Assembly: GCA_951813575.1 (NCBI GenBank)
Contig: OX638375.1
Location: 1,083,501-1,147,500, forward strand
DNA length: 64,000 nt
From: Candidatus Binatia bacterium
GTDB lineage: Bacteria; Desulfobacterota; Binatia; UBA9968; JAJDTQ01
Direction of reading: 5' to 3'
Positions 14,837 to 22,707 of the stretch are shown in pieces. Position 1 is the first letter of the stretch. The number at the start of each line of letters is the position of its first letter. The position numbers and the translations under genes are program-made. The notes under the pieces are model-generated. The model was not told the origin of the DNA. It saw only the letters and a program-made list of their open reading frames with translations, and searched no databases.

Positions 14837-16888
14837 ATGCCCCACGTCGTCGCGGTGGATATCGGAGGCACCTTCACCGACCTGGTCGCGTTCGATCACG
14901 AGACGGGCGCCGTGACGTATACCAAGAGCCCCACGACCTACGACAATTTCGTGGAGGGGATCCTCGACTGCTTCACGAAGGGGAACCTGGCGCCCGGCGA
15001 GGCCCGTTTCCTCAATCACGGGACCACGCTGGTCATCAACTCGTTGATCCAGCGTCGCGGCGCGAAGTGCGCGCTGGTCACCTCGGCGGGTTTTCGTGAT
15101 GTTCTGGAGATCGCCCGGGCCAACCGGCCCGACCCCTTCGACCTGCACTATCAGCGGGACGAGCCGCTGATCCCGCGCGAGCGCCGCTTCGAGGTGCCCG
15201 AGCGGATCGACGCCAACGGCGAGGTGCTGGTGCCCCTCGACACCGGCGCACTCGAAACCGTGGCGGAGGACCTCAAGCGGCTCGAAATCGAGGCGGTGGC
15301 CGTGTTCTTCATGAACTCCTATCTCGATCCCGCGCACGAAGAACAGGCCGTGGCTATCCTGAAACGATTGGTGCCCGGGGTGTACGTCACGCACAGCGCC
15401 GAGCTCACGCGCGAGTGGTACGAGTACGAACGTACCTCCACCGTCGCCGCCAACGCCTATGTCGGACCGCAGGTCAATGCCTACGTCCGCCGTCTGGAGA
15501 ATGATTTCCGCTCAAAGGGCTATGACGGGTCGCTGTTCATGATGGGCTCCAACGGTGGTCTGCTGTCGGTGGACCGCACTTGCCGCCAACCCATCGGCCT
15601 GGTGGAATCCGGCCCCATCGGGGGTTGCATAGGCGCCGGCGCCTATGCCGAGGCGCTCGGCATCCGCAACGTCGTCGCCTTCGACATGGGCGGCACCACG
15701 GCGAAATGCGCCCTGGTGGAGAACGGGCGCTTCACCGTGGAGTCGGTCTACTACGTGAACGGCTACGTCCAGGGTTTCCCCATCAAATGGCCGGTGATCG
15801 ATGTCGTCGAGGTCGGATCGGGCGGCGGCTCCATCGCGTGGCTGGACGGCCAGAAACGGCTCCACGTCGGACCCCAAAGCGCCGGATCGACCCCCGGGCC
15901 GGTGTGCTACGAGCGCGGGGGCGCCGAGCCCACCGTCACCGATGCGAATCTTGTGCTCGGGCGGCTCAACCCCCACCGCTTCCTGGGCGGCGAGCTGACC
16001 CTGGGACTCGAATCGGCGCGCCACGCCATCGCCGCGAAGACGGCGACGCCGCTCGGCTACCGCGGCGAGGAAGGGTTGATCCGCACGGCTGACGGTATCG
16101 TCTCCATCGCCACCGTGCTGATGGCCGGCGCGGTCCGCCAGGTCTCGGTGGAGCACGGACTCGACCCGCGCGATTTCGCGCTGTTCGCCTACGGCGGCGG
16201 CGGGCCGCTGCATGCCTCCGCGCTGGCGCGCGAGCTGTCCATCCCGATGGTGGTCATCCCGCCGGAACCCGGCAATTTCTCCGCCATCGGCATGCTCCTG
16301 GCGGACGCACGGATCGACACGTCGGAGACCTTCACCGGCATCCTCGACGACGCGCTGGCGGCCGGGATGGACGCCGGCTTCCGGAAGATGGAGGCCGGCG
16401 CCGCGGATGCCCTTGCCCGGGACTTCGGCTCCGGGGACGTCTATTTCGAGCGCAAGGCGGAGATGCGCTACCACGGACAACGGCACAACATTCATGTGCC
16501 CATCACCGGATTGCACACCGTGATCGAGATCAGAGAAGCCTTCGAGCGCGACTACAAGCGGCGCTATGGCCACGCCGATTCGAAGGCGGCGACGGAGCTT
16601 CAGGCCCTGCATCTCTCGGCCTTCGCCAGGCTGCGCCGGCCGGACATAGCGAACCTGCGGCGGAGGGCGTCGTCCGGGACGGCATCGGACGCCCAAATCC
16701 GCCAAGTCTATTTCGGCGGCGCCGGAGGGCTGCTCGAAACCGCCATCTACGACCGCGACGCGCTGGAACCGGGGTTCGCGGCGGAAGGGCCCGCGATCAT
16801 CGAAGAGTACGGCTCGACGACGCTCATCTGGCCGAGCGACCGCTTCGAAATCGGCCGAATGGGCGAAATCCGTATCGGTTGCGGCTAG
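14837..16888 (+). CDS. hyuA: hydantoinase/oxoprolinase subunit A (HyuA-type)
   Basis: A 683-residue ATP-dependent amidohydrolase subunit of the N-methylhydantoinase/5-oxoprolinase family. The N-terminal acetate-kinase-like phosphate loop VAVDIGGTFTDLV is clear, the second ASKHA motif is NVVAFDMGGTTAKCALV near residue 285, and the glycine-rich segment FALFAYGGGGPLHASALA is near 450. Partner HyuB follows at 17031. The ATG at 14837 is preferred over GTG at 14822 because GGAG lies 6 bp before it. The complex would open a cyclic amide with ATP, feeding on products of the upstream SDR/VOC genes; the exact substrate is unknown. Confidence 0.88.
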   Translation: MPHVVAVDIGGTFTDLVAFDHETGAVTYTKSPTTYDNFVEGILDCFTKGNLAPGEARFLNHGTTLVINSLIQRRGAKCALVTSAGFRDVLEIARANRPDPFDLHYQRDEPLIPRERRFEVPERIDANGEVLVPLDTGALETVAEDLKRLEIEAVAVFFMNSYLDPAHEEQAVAILKRLVPGVYVTHSAELTREWYEYERTSTVAANAYVGPQVNAYVRRLENDFRSKGYDGSLFMMGSNGGLLSVDRTCRQPIGLVESGPIGGCIGAGAYAEALGIRNVVAFDMGGTTAKCALVENGRFTVESVYYVNGYVQGFPIKWPVIDVVEVGSGGGSIAWLDGQKRLHVGPQSAGSTPGPVCYERGGAEPTVTDANLVLGRLNPHRFLGGELTLGLESARHAIAAKTATPLGYRGEEGLIRTADGIVSIATVLMAGAVRQVSVEHGLDPRDFALFAYGGGGPLHASALARELSIPMVVIPPEPGNFSAIGMLLADARIDTSETFTGILDDALAAGMDAGFRKMEAGAADALARDFGSGDVYFERKAEMRYHGQRHNIHVPITGLHTVIEIREAFERDYKRRYGHADSKAATELQALHLSAFARLRRPDIANLRRRASSGTASDAQIRQVYFGGAGGLLETAIYDRDALEPGFAAEGPAIIEEYGSTTLIWPSDRFEIGRMGEIRIGCG

Positions 16889-16897
16889 CCGCAATCC

Positions 16898-17006
16898 GTC
16901 ATTCCCGCGGAAGCGGGAATCCAGGGCGGCGAGGATGGGCGCGCAGCCGTGCTCCCCCCCCCCCCCCCCCCCGCCCTTCCTGGATTCCCGCTTGCGCGGG
17001 AATGAC
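16898..17006. repeat. dRS3-like inverted repeat enclosing a run of 19 cytosines
   Basis: Arms 16898-16926 and 16978-17006 are near-perfect reverse complements. Each contains ATTCCC-N8-GGGAAT, the pattern of the neisserial dRS3 repeat. Between them is C19 at 16954-16972. The element fills the hyuA-hyuB gap and ends 24 bp before the hyuB start. Confidence 0.8.
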
Positions 17007-17030
17007 GAGAAGTGGAACCATGGGAGAACG

Positions 17031-18758
17031 ATGAGCAAGAGCACCGCCACCCGGTCCAAGGATACCGCGCCTCGCATCGATCCCATCACCCTCGAGGTGA
17101 TCCGTTGCGGCGTCGTTTCCATCACCAACCAGATCGACGCCAACATCACGCGCACGGCGTTCAGCTCCTACGTCTACGAGTACAAGGATTTCGCCGTCGG
17201 GCTGGTGGACGTGAACGGGCAGCTCGTGGCCCAGTCGACCGGGGGCATGCCGCCCTTCGTCGCCGATGCCGTGGGCACGGCGGTGCGTGACGGCCTGAAG
17301 ATCTACGGCCGGGAACGGCTCTTCGACGGCGACGTGGTGGTCTGCAACCACCCGGCCGTGCAGGGACAGCACCTCAACAACACGGTCATGCACACGCCCA
17401 TCTACGGCGGCCCGGAGCGCGCGACGTTGCTGGGGTTCTTCGCCCTCAACGTCCACTGGATCGATATCGGCGGGGTGATGCACGGCTCCACCGACATCTT
17501 CATGGAAGGACTGCAGCTCCGCACCATCAAGCTCTGGTCGAAAGGGGAACCCGTCGAGGAAGTCTATCGCATCATCGAAAACAACACGCGGATGCCGGTG
17601 GACGTCATGGGCGACATCTCGGCACAGCTCGCCGGCTGTTTCCTGGGGCGCGACCTCACCCTCGCGCTTGCCGACAAGTATGGCGCCGACACCTACTTCG
17701 CCGCGGTGGAGACAATCATGGCCCAGGGCGAAGCGTCGTCACGCGCGCGCATCCGGGACATCCCGGACGGGGCCTACGAAAGCGAAGCGTTCCTGGACGA
17801 CGACTCCCTGGGCGCCGAGCCGGTGCCCATCCGCGTCAAGGTCGTCGTCGACGGCGAGGAAATGACCATCGATTTCTCGGGGCTCGCCGACCAGGTCCCC
17901 GGACCGCTGAACTCCGGCTATTTCGGCGGCGGCGTCACCGCCGCGCGAGTTGCGTTCAAGTACCTGATCGCCCCGCGCGAGCCGGCCAACGAAGGCGTGT
18001 TTCGCCCGCTCAAGCTGATCCTGCCGGAGGGCAAGATCCTGAGCGCACGGCCCGACGCGCCCATGTCCAACTACTCGACACCCTTTCCCACGGTCATCGA
18101 TTCGGTCATCAACTGTCTCTCGGACGCGCTCCCGCACCTCGCGACCGGAGCCCATTTCGGCACCCATTCGGGGTTCATGATGCACGGCCGCCGGGCCGAC
18201 GGAAGTCGCTTTCACGGCCATGACAGCGGCCACGGAGGCTGGGGCGCGGGCGACGGACACGACGGCGCGGGGCCGTTCCGGACCATGGCTCACGGCGACA
18301 CGCGCCTCATCCCCATGGAACTGCAGGAGTCCCTGCTGCCGTTCCGCGTATGTTCGCTTTCATTGCGCGAGGATTCGGGCGGGCCCGGGAAGTTCCGGGG
18401 CGGGCTCGGCTTCCGAAAGGAGTATGAAATACTCCACCCCTGCACCCTCAACACCAACCTCGACCGCAGGAAATGTCCGCCCTGGGGCGTGCGCGGCGGA
18501 AAAGCGGCGAAAACGGGCTGCGTCACCATCATCAAGGCAACGGGAGAGATCGAGACCATGGGCAAGGCCCAGAACTACAAGCTCCAACCCGGCGACCGGG
18601 TGATCCTCGAAACTGGCGGCGGAGGCGGTTGGGGGCCGCCGGAGGAGCGCGAGGTCGAGCTGATCCAGCGCGACCTCGACCGCGGCTACATTACGCCCGA
18701 GGGAGCGGTGCGCGACTATGAGGTTCGTGTCGAGGAAGGCCGGGTGTGGCGGGGGTAG
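17031..18758 (+). CDS. hyuB: hydantoinase/oxoprolinase subunit B (HyuB-type)
   Basis: A 575-residue HyuB protein, partner of HyuA in ATP-dependent opening of hydantoin- or oxoproline-like rings. Family landmarks are IDPITLEVIRCGVVSITNQI at the N-terminus, GDVVVCNHPAVQGQHLNN near residue 103, a Gly/His-rich region HGHDSGHGGWGAGDGHDG near 400, and CTLNTNLDRRKCPPWGVRGG near 470. GGGAGA precedes the ATG at 17031. The frame is open further upstream through the C19 tract, but that would give a poly-proline leader and is unlikely. A decayed copy of an internal part of a hyuB gene lies at 19920-20042. Confidence 0.88.
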   Translation: MSKSTATRSKDTAPRIDPITLEVIRCGVVSITNQIDANITRTAFSSYVYEYKDFAVGLVDVNGQLVAQSTGGMPPFVADAVGTAVRDGLKIYGRERLFDGDVVVCNHPAVQGQHLNNTVMHTPIYGGPERATLLGFFALNVHWIDIGGVMHGSTDIFMEGLQLRTIKLWSKGEPVEEVYRIIENNTRMPVDVMGDISAQLAGCFLGRDLTLALADKYGADTYFAAVETIMAQGEASSRARIRDIPDGAYESEAFLDDDSLGAEPVPIRVKVVVDGEEMTIDFSGLADQVPGPLNSGYFGGGVTAARVAFKYLIAPREPANEGVFRPLKLILPEGKILSARPDAPMSNYSTPFPTVIDSVINCLSDALPHLATGAHFGTHSGFMMHGRRADGSRFHGHDSGHGGWGAGDGHDGAGPFRTMAHGDTRLIPMELQESLLPFRVCSLSLREDSGGPGKFRGGLGFRKEYEILHPCTLNTNLDRRKCPPWGVRGGKAAKTGCVTIIKATGEIETMGKAQNYKLQPGDRVILETGGGGGWGPPEEREVELIQRDLDRGYITPEGAVRDYEVRVEEGRVWRG

Positions 18759-18780
18759 TCGTTCGTCGCACTTCCGTTTT

Positions 18781-19803
18781 TCACTGTGAAGCCGCCTCTC
18801 TCTCGGCCATCATGGCGACCAGATCCGCCACACGGCAACTGTAGCCCCATTCGTTGTCGTACCATGACAGGACCTTCACCATTCTCTCGTCCACGGCGAC
18901 GGTGGAGAGTCCGTCGACGATGGAAGAAGCCGTATTCCCCTTGAAGTCGCTCGAGACCAACGGCTGGTCGCAGTAATCCAGTATCCCGTTCATGGGCCCT
19001 TCAGCGGCTTCCGCCAGGGCGGCGTTGACGTCGTCCGCCGTGCCCGGTTTCCTGAGGTCGCTCACGAGGTCCACCACCGAGACGGTGGCGGTGGGCACCC
19101 GCAACGCCATCCCGCGCAGCTTGCCTTCGAGCTCGGGAATGACGCGCGCTATGGCGCGGGCGGCCCCGGTGGTGGTGGGCACGATGTTCATGGCCGCGGC
19201 CCGCGCGCGCCGGAGATCCTTGTGCGCCACGTCGAGGATGCGCTGGTCGCCGGTGTACGCATGGGTCGTGGTCATCATGCCTCTTTCGATGCCGAAGCGG
19301 TCGTGGAGCACCTTCGCCACCGGCGCCAGACAGTTGGTGGTGCAGGATGCGTTGGAGACGATGCGGTGTTTTTCGGGGTCGTACCGGGAATCGTTGACGC
19401 CCAGGACGACGGTCATGTCCGCGTTGCCGGACGGCGCCGTGATCACCGCTCTGCGTGCCCCGGCCTGGAGGTGGGCCGATGCCGCGCCGGCGTCGGTGAA
19501 GACACCGGTGGCCTCGATGACCACGTCGACCCCCAACTTCTTCCAGGGCAGATGGGACGGATCCAGTTCATGAGTGACGCTGATGGCGGCGCCGTCCACC
19601 TCCACAACGCCCTCGCCGGCCGCTACCTCGCCGGGGAAAGTGCCGTAGTTCGTGTCGTACTTGAACAGGTGCGCGCCGACTTCAAGGGCCGCGATGTCGT
19701 TGATGGCGACGACGGAGAGACGCTCCCCGTGTCTCTGCAGTATGGCACGCAAGCTGAGACGGCCGATACGGCCGAATCCGTTGATGGCAACCCGTGTGGT
19801 CAT
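18781..19803 (-). CDS. gap: glyceraldehyde-3-phosphate dehydrogenase, type I
   Basis: A 340-residue glycolytic enzyme oxidising glyceraldehyde 3-phosphate to 1,3-bisphosphoglycerate with NAD(P). The NAD-binding start TTRVAINGFGRIGRL, the catalytic cysteine motif SNASCTTNCLAPV near residue 150, the base His in TTTHAYTGDQ and the C-terminal SWYDNEWGYS are all intact. AIND at the end of the second strand suggests NAD preference. It stands alone, not beside pgk or tpi, and converges with hyuB with a 22-bp gap. GGGAG precedes the ATG. One of the few core-metabolism genes here. Confidence 0.95.
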   Translation of the reverse strand: MTTRVAINGFGRIGRLSLRAILQRHGERLSVVAINDIAALEVGAHLFKYDTNYGTFPGEVAAGEGVVEVDGAAISVTHELDPSHLPWKKLGVDVVIEATGVFTDAGAASAHLQAGARRAVITAPSGNADMTVVLGVNDSRYDPEKHRIVSNASCTTNCLAPVAKVLHDRFGIERGMMTTTHAYTGDQRILDVAHKDLRRARAAAMNIVPTTTGAARAIARVIPELEGKLRGMALRVPTATVSVVDLVSDLRKPGTADDVNAALAEAAEGPMNGILDYCDQPLVSSDFKGNTASSIVDGLSTVAVDERMVKVLSWYDNEWGYSCRVADLVAMMAEREAASQ

Positions 19804-19919
19804 GATGGCTCCCGCAAGCAGTTGAGACGACCTTGACTAACCAAGCGTTCCCAAACGCAGCACCATGTGCCCTAATAGAGTAACTACTCTACGTACAAGG
19901 AACATGGTCTGTCGTAAAG

Positions 19920-20042
19920 TGACGCGCTCCCGCACACACCTCGCCACCGGCACCCACTCCGGTACCCATTCGGGGATTCATGATGCATGACCTAATGGGC
20001 CGACGGGACGCGCACTCTGGGCCATGGCAGCCCACGGCGGAT
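19920..20042 (+). pseudogene. remnant of a hyuB-like gene
   Basis: About 120 bp that align with the interior of hyuB (18123-18243). Both read GACGCGCTCCCGCAC, then CCACCGG/CGACCGG, ACCCATTCGGGG, TTCATGATGCA and GGGCCGACGG, with small indels in between. The copy has no open frame and lies inside the 340-bp gap between gap and hicB. It is best read as the leftover of a second hyuB copy or of a past rearrangement. Confidence 0.7.
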
Positions 20043-20065
20043 AAACTTCTCCGCGACGCTTCTAC

Positions 20066-20093
20066 TTGCACACTAGTGGTCCTGCTGTAGACT
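20066..20093 (+). promoter_or_regulatory. possible promoter of hicBA
   Basis: TTGCAC (20066-20071), 16-bp spacer, TAGACT (20088-20093), 50 bp before hicB. The palindrome CACTAGTG at 20071-20078 falls at the -35/spacer boundary, a likely place for an antitoxin operator. Confidence 0.4.
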
Positions 20094-20143
20094 ACACCCA
20101 ACGGTTGAGCGCACGATCGCATACTAGGCCGCCGGAGGACGCG

Positions 20144-20356
20144 ATGAGCACTGAATACACAATCGTGATCGAGAAGGACGAAGACGGTTACTACGTAGGG
20201 AGCGTTCCCGCCCTTCCAGGGTGTCACAGTCAGGGAAAGTCCATCGATCAACTGCTGGAACGGATGCAAGAGGCAATCGGCCTTTGGCTTGAGGTCAACG
20301 GCGAAGATGCCCCCGGGCCGCTTGAACTGGTCGGCATTCAGAGAATAGCCGTATGA
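20144..20356 (+). CDS. hicB: HicB-type antitoxin
   Basis: A 70-residue HicB antitoxin with the partial RNase-H-like fold: YTIVIEKDEDGYYVGSVPALPGCHSQGKSIDQLLERMQEAI is the standard HicB core (strand, GY/W, PxLPGC, then helix). It neutralises HicA, encoded 4 bp overlapping downstream. No C-terminal DNA-binding helix is visible, so autoregulation may involve other contacts. GGAGG is 6 bp before the ATG. The antitoxin-first order is common outside E. coli. The surrounding sequence is visibly less GC-rich than its neighbours, consistent with acquisition. Confidence 0.88.
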   Translation: MSTEYTIVIEKDEDGYYVGSVPALPGCHSQGKSIDQLLERMQEAIGLWLEVNGEDAPGPLELVGIQRIAV

Positions 20357-20583
20357 GGAAAATGCCGCGGGTGACGGGCGCTCATATGGTACGATCTCTG
20401 GAAAGAGTTGGTTTCAGCGCCGCCAGACGACGAGGAAGCCACGTCATCATGAAGCACCTGGATGGACGGACCACGGTGATACCTGTCCATGGCAACGAAA
20501 CGATTGGCATTGGCCTGATGTCGAAAATTCAGAAAGATGTCGGCCTGGGTCGAGAGCCATTCATCGACCTGCTTGAGAGATGA
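20353..20583 (+). CDS. hicA: HicA-type mRNA interferase toxin
   Basis: A 76-residue double-stranded-RNA-binding-fold toxin of the HicA family, which cleaves mRNA. The start overlaps the hicB stop (ATGA). The diagnostic segment RRRGSHVIMKHLDGRTTVIPVHG contains the catalytic His (GSH) near residue 29 and the TVIPVH strand, followed by GIGLMSKIQKDVGL, the usual helix. All key positions look intact, so the toxin should be active. Expression is coupled to the antitoxin by overlap. Confidence 0.9.
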   Translation: MRKMPRVTGAHMVRSLERVGFSAARRRGSHVIMKHLDGRTTVIPVHGNETIGIGLMSKIQKDVGLGREPFIDLLER

Positions 20584-20724
20584 TCCCGCCCGACAGGCGA
20601 GCGTCAAGGCTTGAACGGCTGGTTGTTGCACCGCGTCGGACCTCCTCCAGGCTGCCAACCTCTCATCGCGAAGTTGCCTTCGCGCGTCTACCCTAACCCT
20701 TCGCAGCACATCCGTCGATAACTG

Positions 20725-21498
20725 ATGGGTTACACACCCAAGCAGCTGGAAGGCCTCTGGACCGCATACTCCAACCTTCAGCAAAGGCGCGATGTGTTGG
20801 TGCAGCAGTGTGTGACGAGGCCTTTCAAGACCGACAAGTCACGCGAATACGCGTGCCAGGGGTTGTCCCGTCGTCTGCGAATACTGACGCATTGCATCGA
20901 GCGCGTATTTGCACGACTACCGCCCCACATGAAAGAGCCGCCCGATCGTCAAGACATCTTGGACGCAACAATCTACCTGCAAGCCTTCGTATTCAACTTG
21001 TTTGGAAGCATTGACGATCTTGCGCACATTTGGGTCAACGAACGAAACGTAACCGACGATGGCGGAGGACCACTCCCAAATCGTTGTGTGGGCTTGCGGA
21101 AGGGCGACAAAATTGTCCGCAAATCTTTGTCCCCCGAATTTACCACTTACCTAACGAGCCTTGAACCTTGGCTCCAGCATTTGGACAACAAACGGCATGC
21201 CTTGGCACACCGCATTCCTCTCTATATTCCACCCTATCGTATCCCTCCGGACAAGCTGAAGGAATATGACGCTATTGAGTTACTGATTGATGAGGCAAGG
21301 CGACGCGGAGATCATGTCGAGGTCAGGCGCCTTGAGAAAGAACAAAGGACACTGACAAAGTTCGAGCCTGACGCCACGCATTCATTCATCGAGAAAGCCC
21401 CCGCGGAGTTCTTCCACTTCCAAATCATTTGCGATTACAACACGGTGGAAGAACTCGCCGAGAAGCTGCTCGCCGAGCTCGACCGAGCGCCCTGGTAA
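20725..21498 (+). CDS. unrecognised protein with a HEPN-like RxxxxH motif
   Basis: A 257-residue soluble, mostly helical protein that I do not recognise. It has a charged helical first half (LQQRRDVLVQQC, RLRILTHCIERVFARLP), a segment DATIYLQAFVFNLFGSIDDLAH near residue 85, and DNKRHALAHRIPLYIPPY near 153-170. The RHALAH string fits the Rx4H signature of HEPN nucleases, and its place after a helix suits that fold; this is suggestive only. Base composition is lower in GC than the window average, like hicBA 140 bp upstream. It may be a defence or RNA-processing protein on the same acquired segment. Confidence 0.6.
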   Translation: MGYTPKQLEGLWTAYSNLQQRRDVLVQQCVTRPFKTDKSREYACQGLSRRLRILTHCIERVFARLPPHMKEPPDRQDILDATIYLQAFVFNLFGSIDDLAHIWVNERNVTDDGGGPLPNRCVGLRKGDKIVRKSLSPEFTTYLTSLEPWLQHLDNKRHALAHRIPLYIPPYRIPPDKLKEYDAIELLIDEARRRGDHVEVRRLEKEQRTLTKFEPDATHSFIEKAPAEFFHFQIICDYNTVEELAEKLLAELDRAPW

Positions 21499-21536
21499 AC
21501 GTTGAGGAACAAAAAGTCAACAGGACAGCTGACAGC

Positions 21537-22688
21537 CTACGCATCTCCCCACACGTCGTGGGCCACTTCCACCATGCGCGCGAGCTTGGCTTCCTGGTCG
21601 GCTTCGGTGAGTGGGTTGCCCTTGACGGAGCTGGCGAAGCCGCACTGGGGCGCGAGGGCGAGGCGCTCCAGAGGGGCGTAACCGGCGGCGTCCTCGATGC
21701 GGCGCTTGAGGTGGTCGGCGGTTTCGAGGTCCGGACCCTTGGTGGAGACCAGGCCCAAGGCCACGACCTTGTCCGCGGGCACGAAGCGCAGGGGCTCGAA
21801 GGTGCCGGCCCGGGGAGTGTCGTATTCGAGGAAATAACCCTGGACGTTGATCTCGTTGAACAGCACCTCGGCCACGGGGTCGTAGCCGCCGGCGGCGGCC
21901 CACAGTCCCTCCCGGTTGCCGCGGCACTGGTGCATGGTGACGGTGACGTCGTCGGGCAGGTCTTCCAGAGCCTGGTTGATGCGGCGCGCGTACTCGGTAA
22001 GGACCGCCTGGGGGCCGGAGCCCCAGGAGCGGAACACATCCTCGTAGGAGGGATCGCACAGGAACGGGATGGCCACGTCGTCCAGTTGGATGTAACGCGC
22101 ACCGGCGTCCACCAGGGCGGCCAGCTCCTGGCGGTAGGCGGCCACCAGGTCTTCCCAGAACGCGTCGATGTCGTCATAGGCGGAGCCCAGCACCCCGGGG
22201 TCCCCGCCGGCGAAGCAGTATACAACCGGCGGCGCGGGGATGGTGACCTTGGGTACGGCGTCGGTGTTGGCCTTCAGGAACTCGAAGGCGCGGACGATGG
22301 CGCTGGGGCGCCATTGCACCCTGCCGTTGACCCACACCACGGTGAAGTCCTGCTGCCGGTTTTCCTCGTTGCGCCAACTGAAGGGGGAGGCGGCGCCCTG
22401 ACGGGTGGCGGAGAAGCCCTCCCAGGTCATCATCAGTTCGCTGAACCAGCTACGGCGACGGAACTCCCCGTCGGTGGCCGAGCGCAGGCCCACGCGCTTC
22501 TGCAGCGTGATGACGTCCCGGACGAAGCCGTCCTCGATGTGCGCCAACTCCTCATTGCCGTGGGGGCCGAGGTTGCTCTCGGCGGTATCCGGCCCCAAGA
22601 GACGCACCCTGGCCTCCTTGAGCGCGCCCGGGCGCAACAGGCTGCCCACGTGGTCGGCGCGGAAAGGCGGCGTGTCTCTCGCGGGCAT
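21537..22688 (-). CDS. MetE C-terminal-like methyltransferase (cobalamin-independent methionine synthase family)
   Basis: A 383-residue TIM barrel of the UROD/MetE-like superfamily, lacking the N-terminal half of full MetE. It begins RADHVGSLLRP, a hallmark of stand-alone MetE-C proteins. Likely zinc ligands are the Cys in TMHQCRGNRE near residue 243 and the Cys in LALAPQCGFASS near 360, with an acidic residue in between. Such proteins act in methyl or thiol transfer, and their substrates are often unknown. The ATG at 22688 lies 19 bp after the fused ABC permease gene, suggesting one transcript with binding protein and permease, so the transported solute may be its substrate or methyl donor. 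Confidence 0.8.
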   Translation of the reverse strand: MPARDTPPFRADHVGSLLRPGALKEARVRLLGPDTAESNLGPHGNEELAHIEDGFVRDVITLQKRVGLRSATDGEFRRRSWFSELMMTWEGFSATRQGAASPFSWRNEENRQQDFTVVWVNGRVQWRPSAIVRAFEFLKANTDAVPKVTIPAPPVVYCFAGGDPGVLGSAYDDIDAFWEDLVAAYRQELAALVDAGARYIQLDDVAIPFLCDPSYEDVFRSWGSGPQAVLTEYARRINQALEDLPDDVTVTMHQCRGNREGLWAAAGGYDPVAEVLFNEINVQGYFLEYDTPRAGTFEPLRFVPADKVVALGLVSTKGPDLETADHLKRRIEDAAGYAPLERLALAPQCGFASSVKGNPLTEADQEAKLARMVEVAHDVWGDA

Positions 22689-22707
22689 GTCGGAGACCGC
22701 TCCGAAG

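Noticed and set aside
16935..17030. Longer hyuB start through the cytosine run
   Set aside because: It would encode a poly-proline leader from a repeat, while a GGGAGA-preceded ATG at 17031 gives the normal N-terminus.
20725..21498. Third toxin-antitoxin component
   Set aside because: It is 141 bp away from hicA with no overlap and no similarity to known TA proteins; kept as an unassigned HEPN-like gene only.
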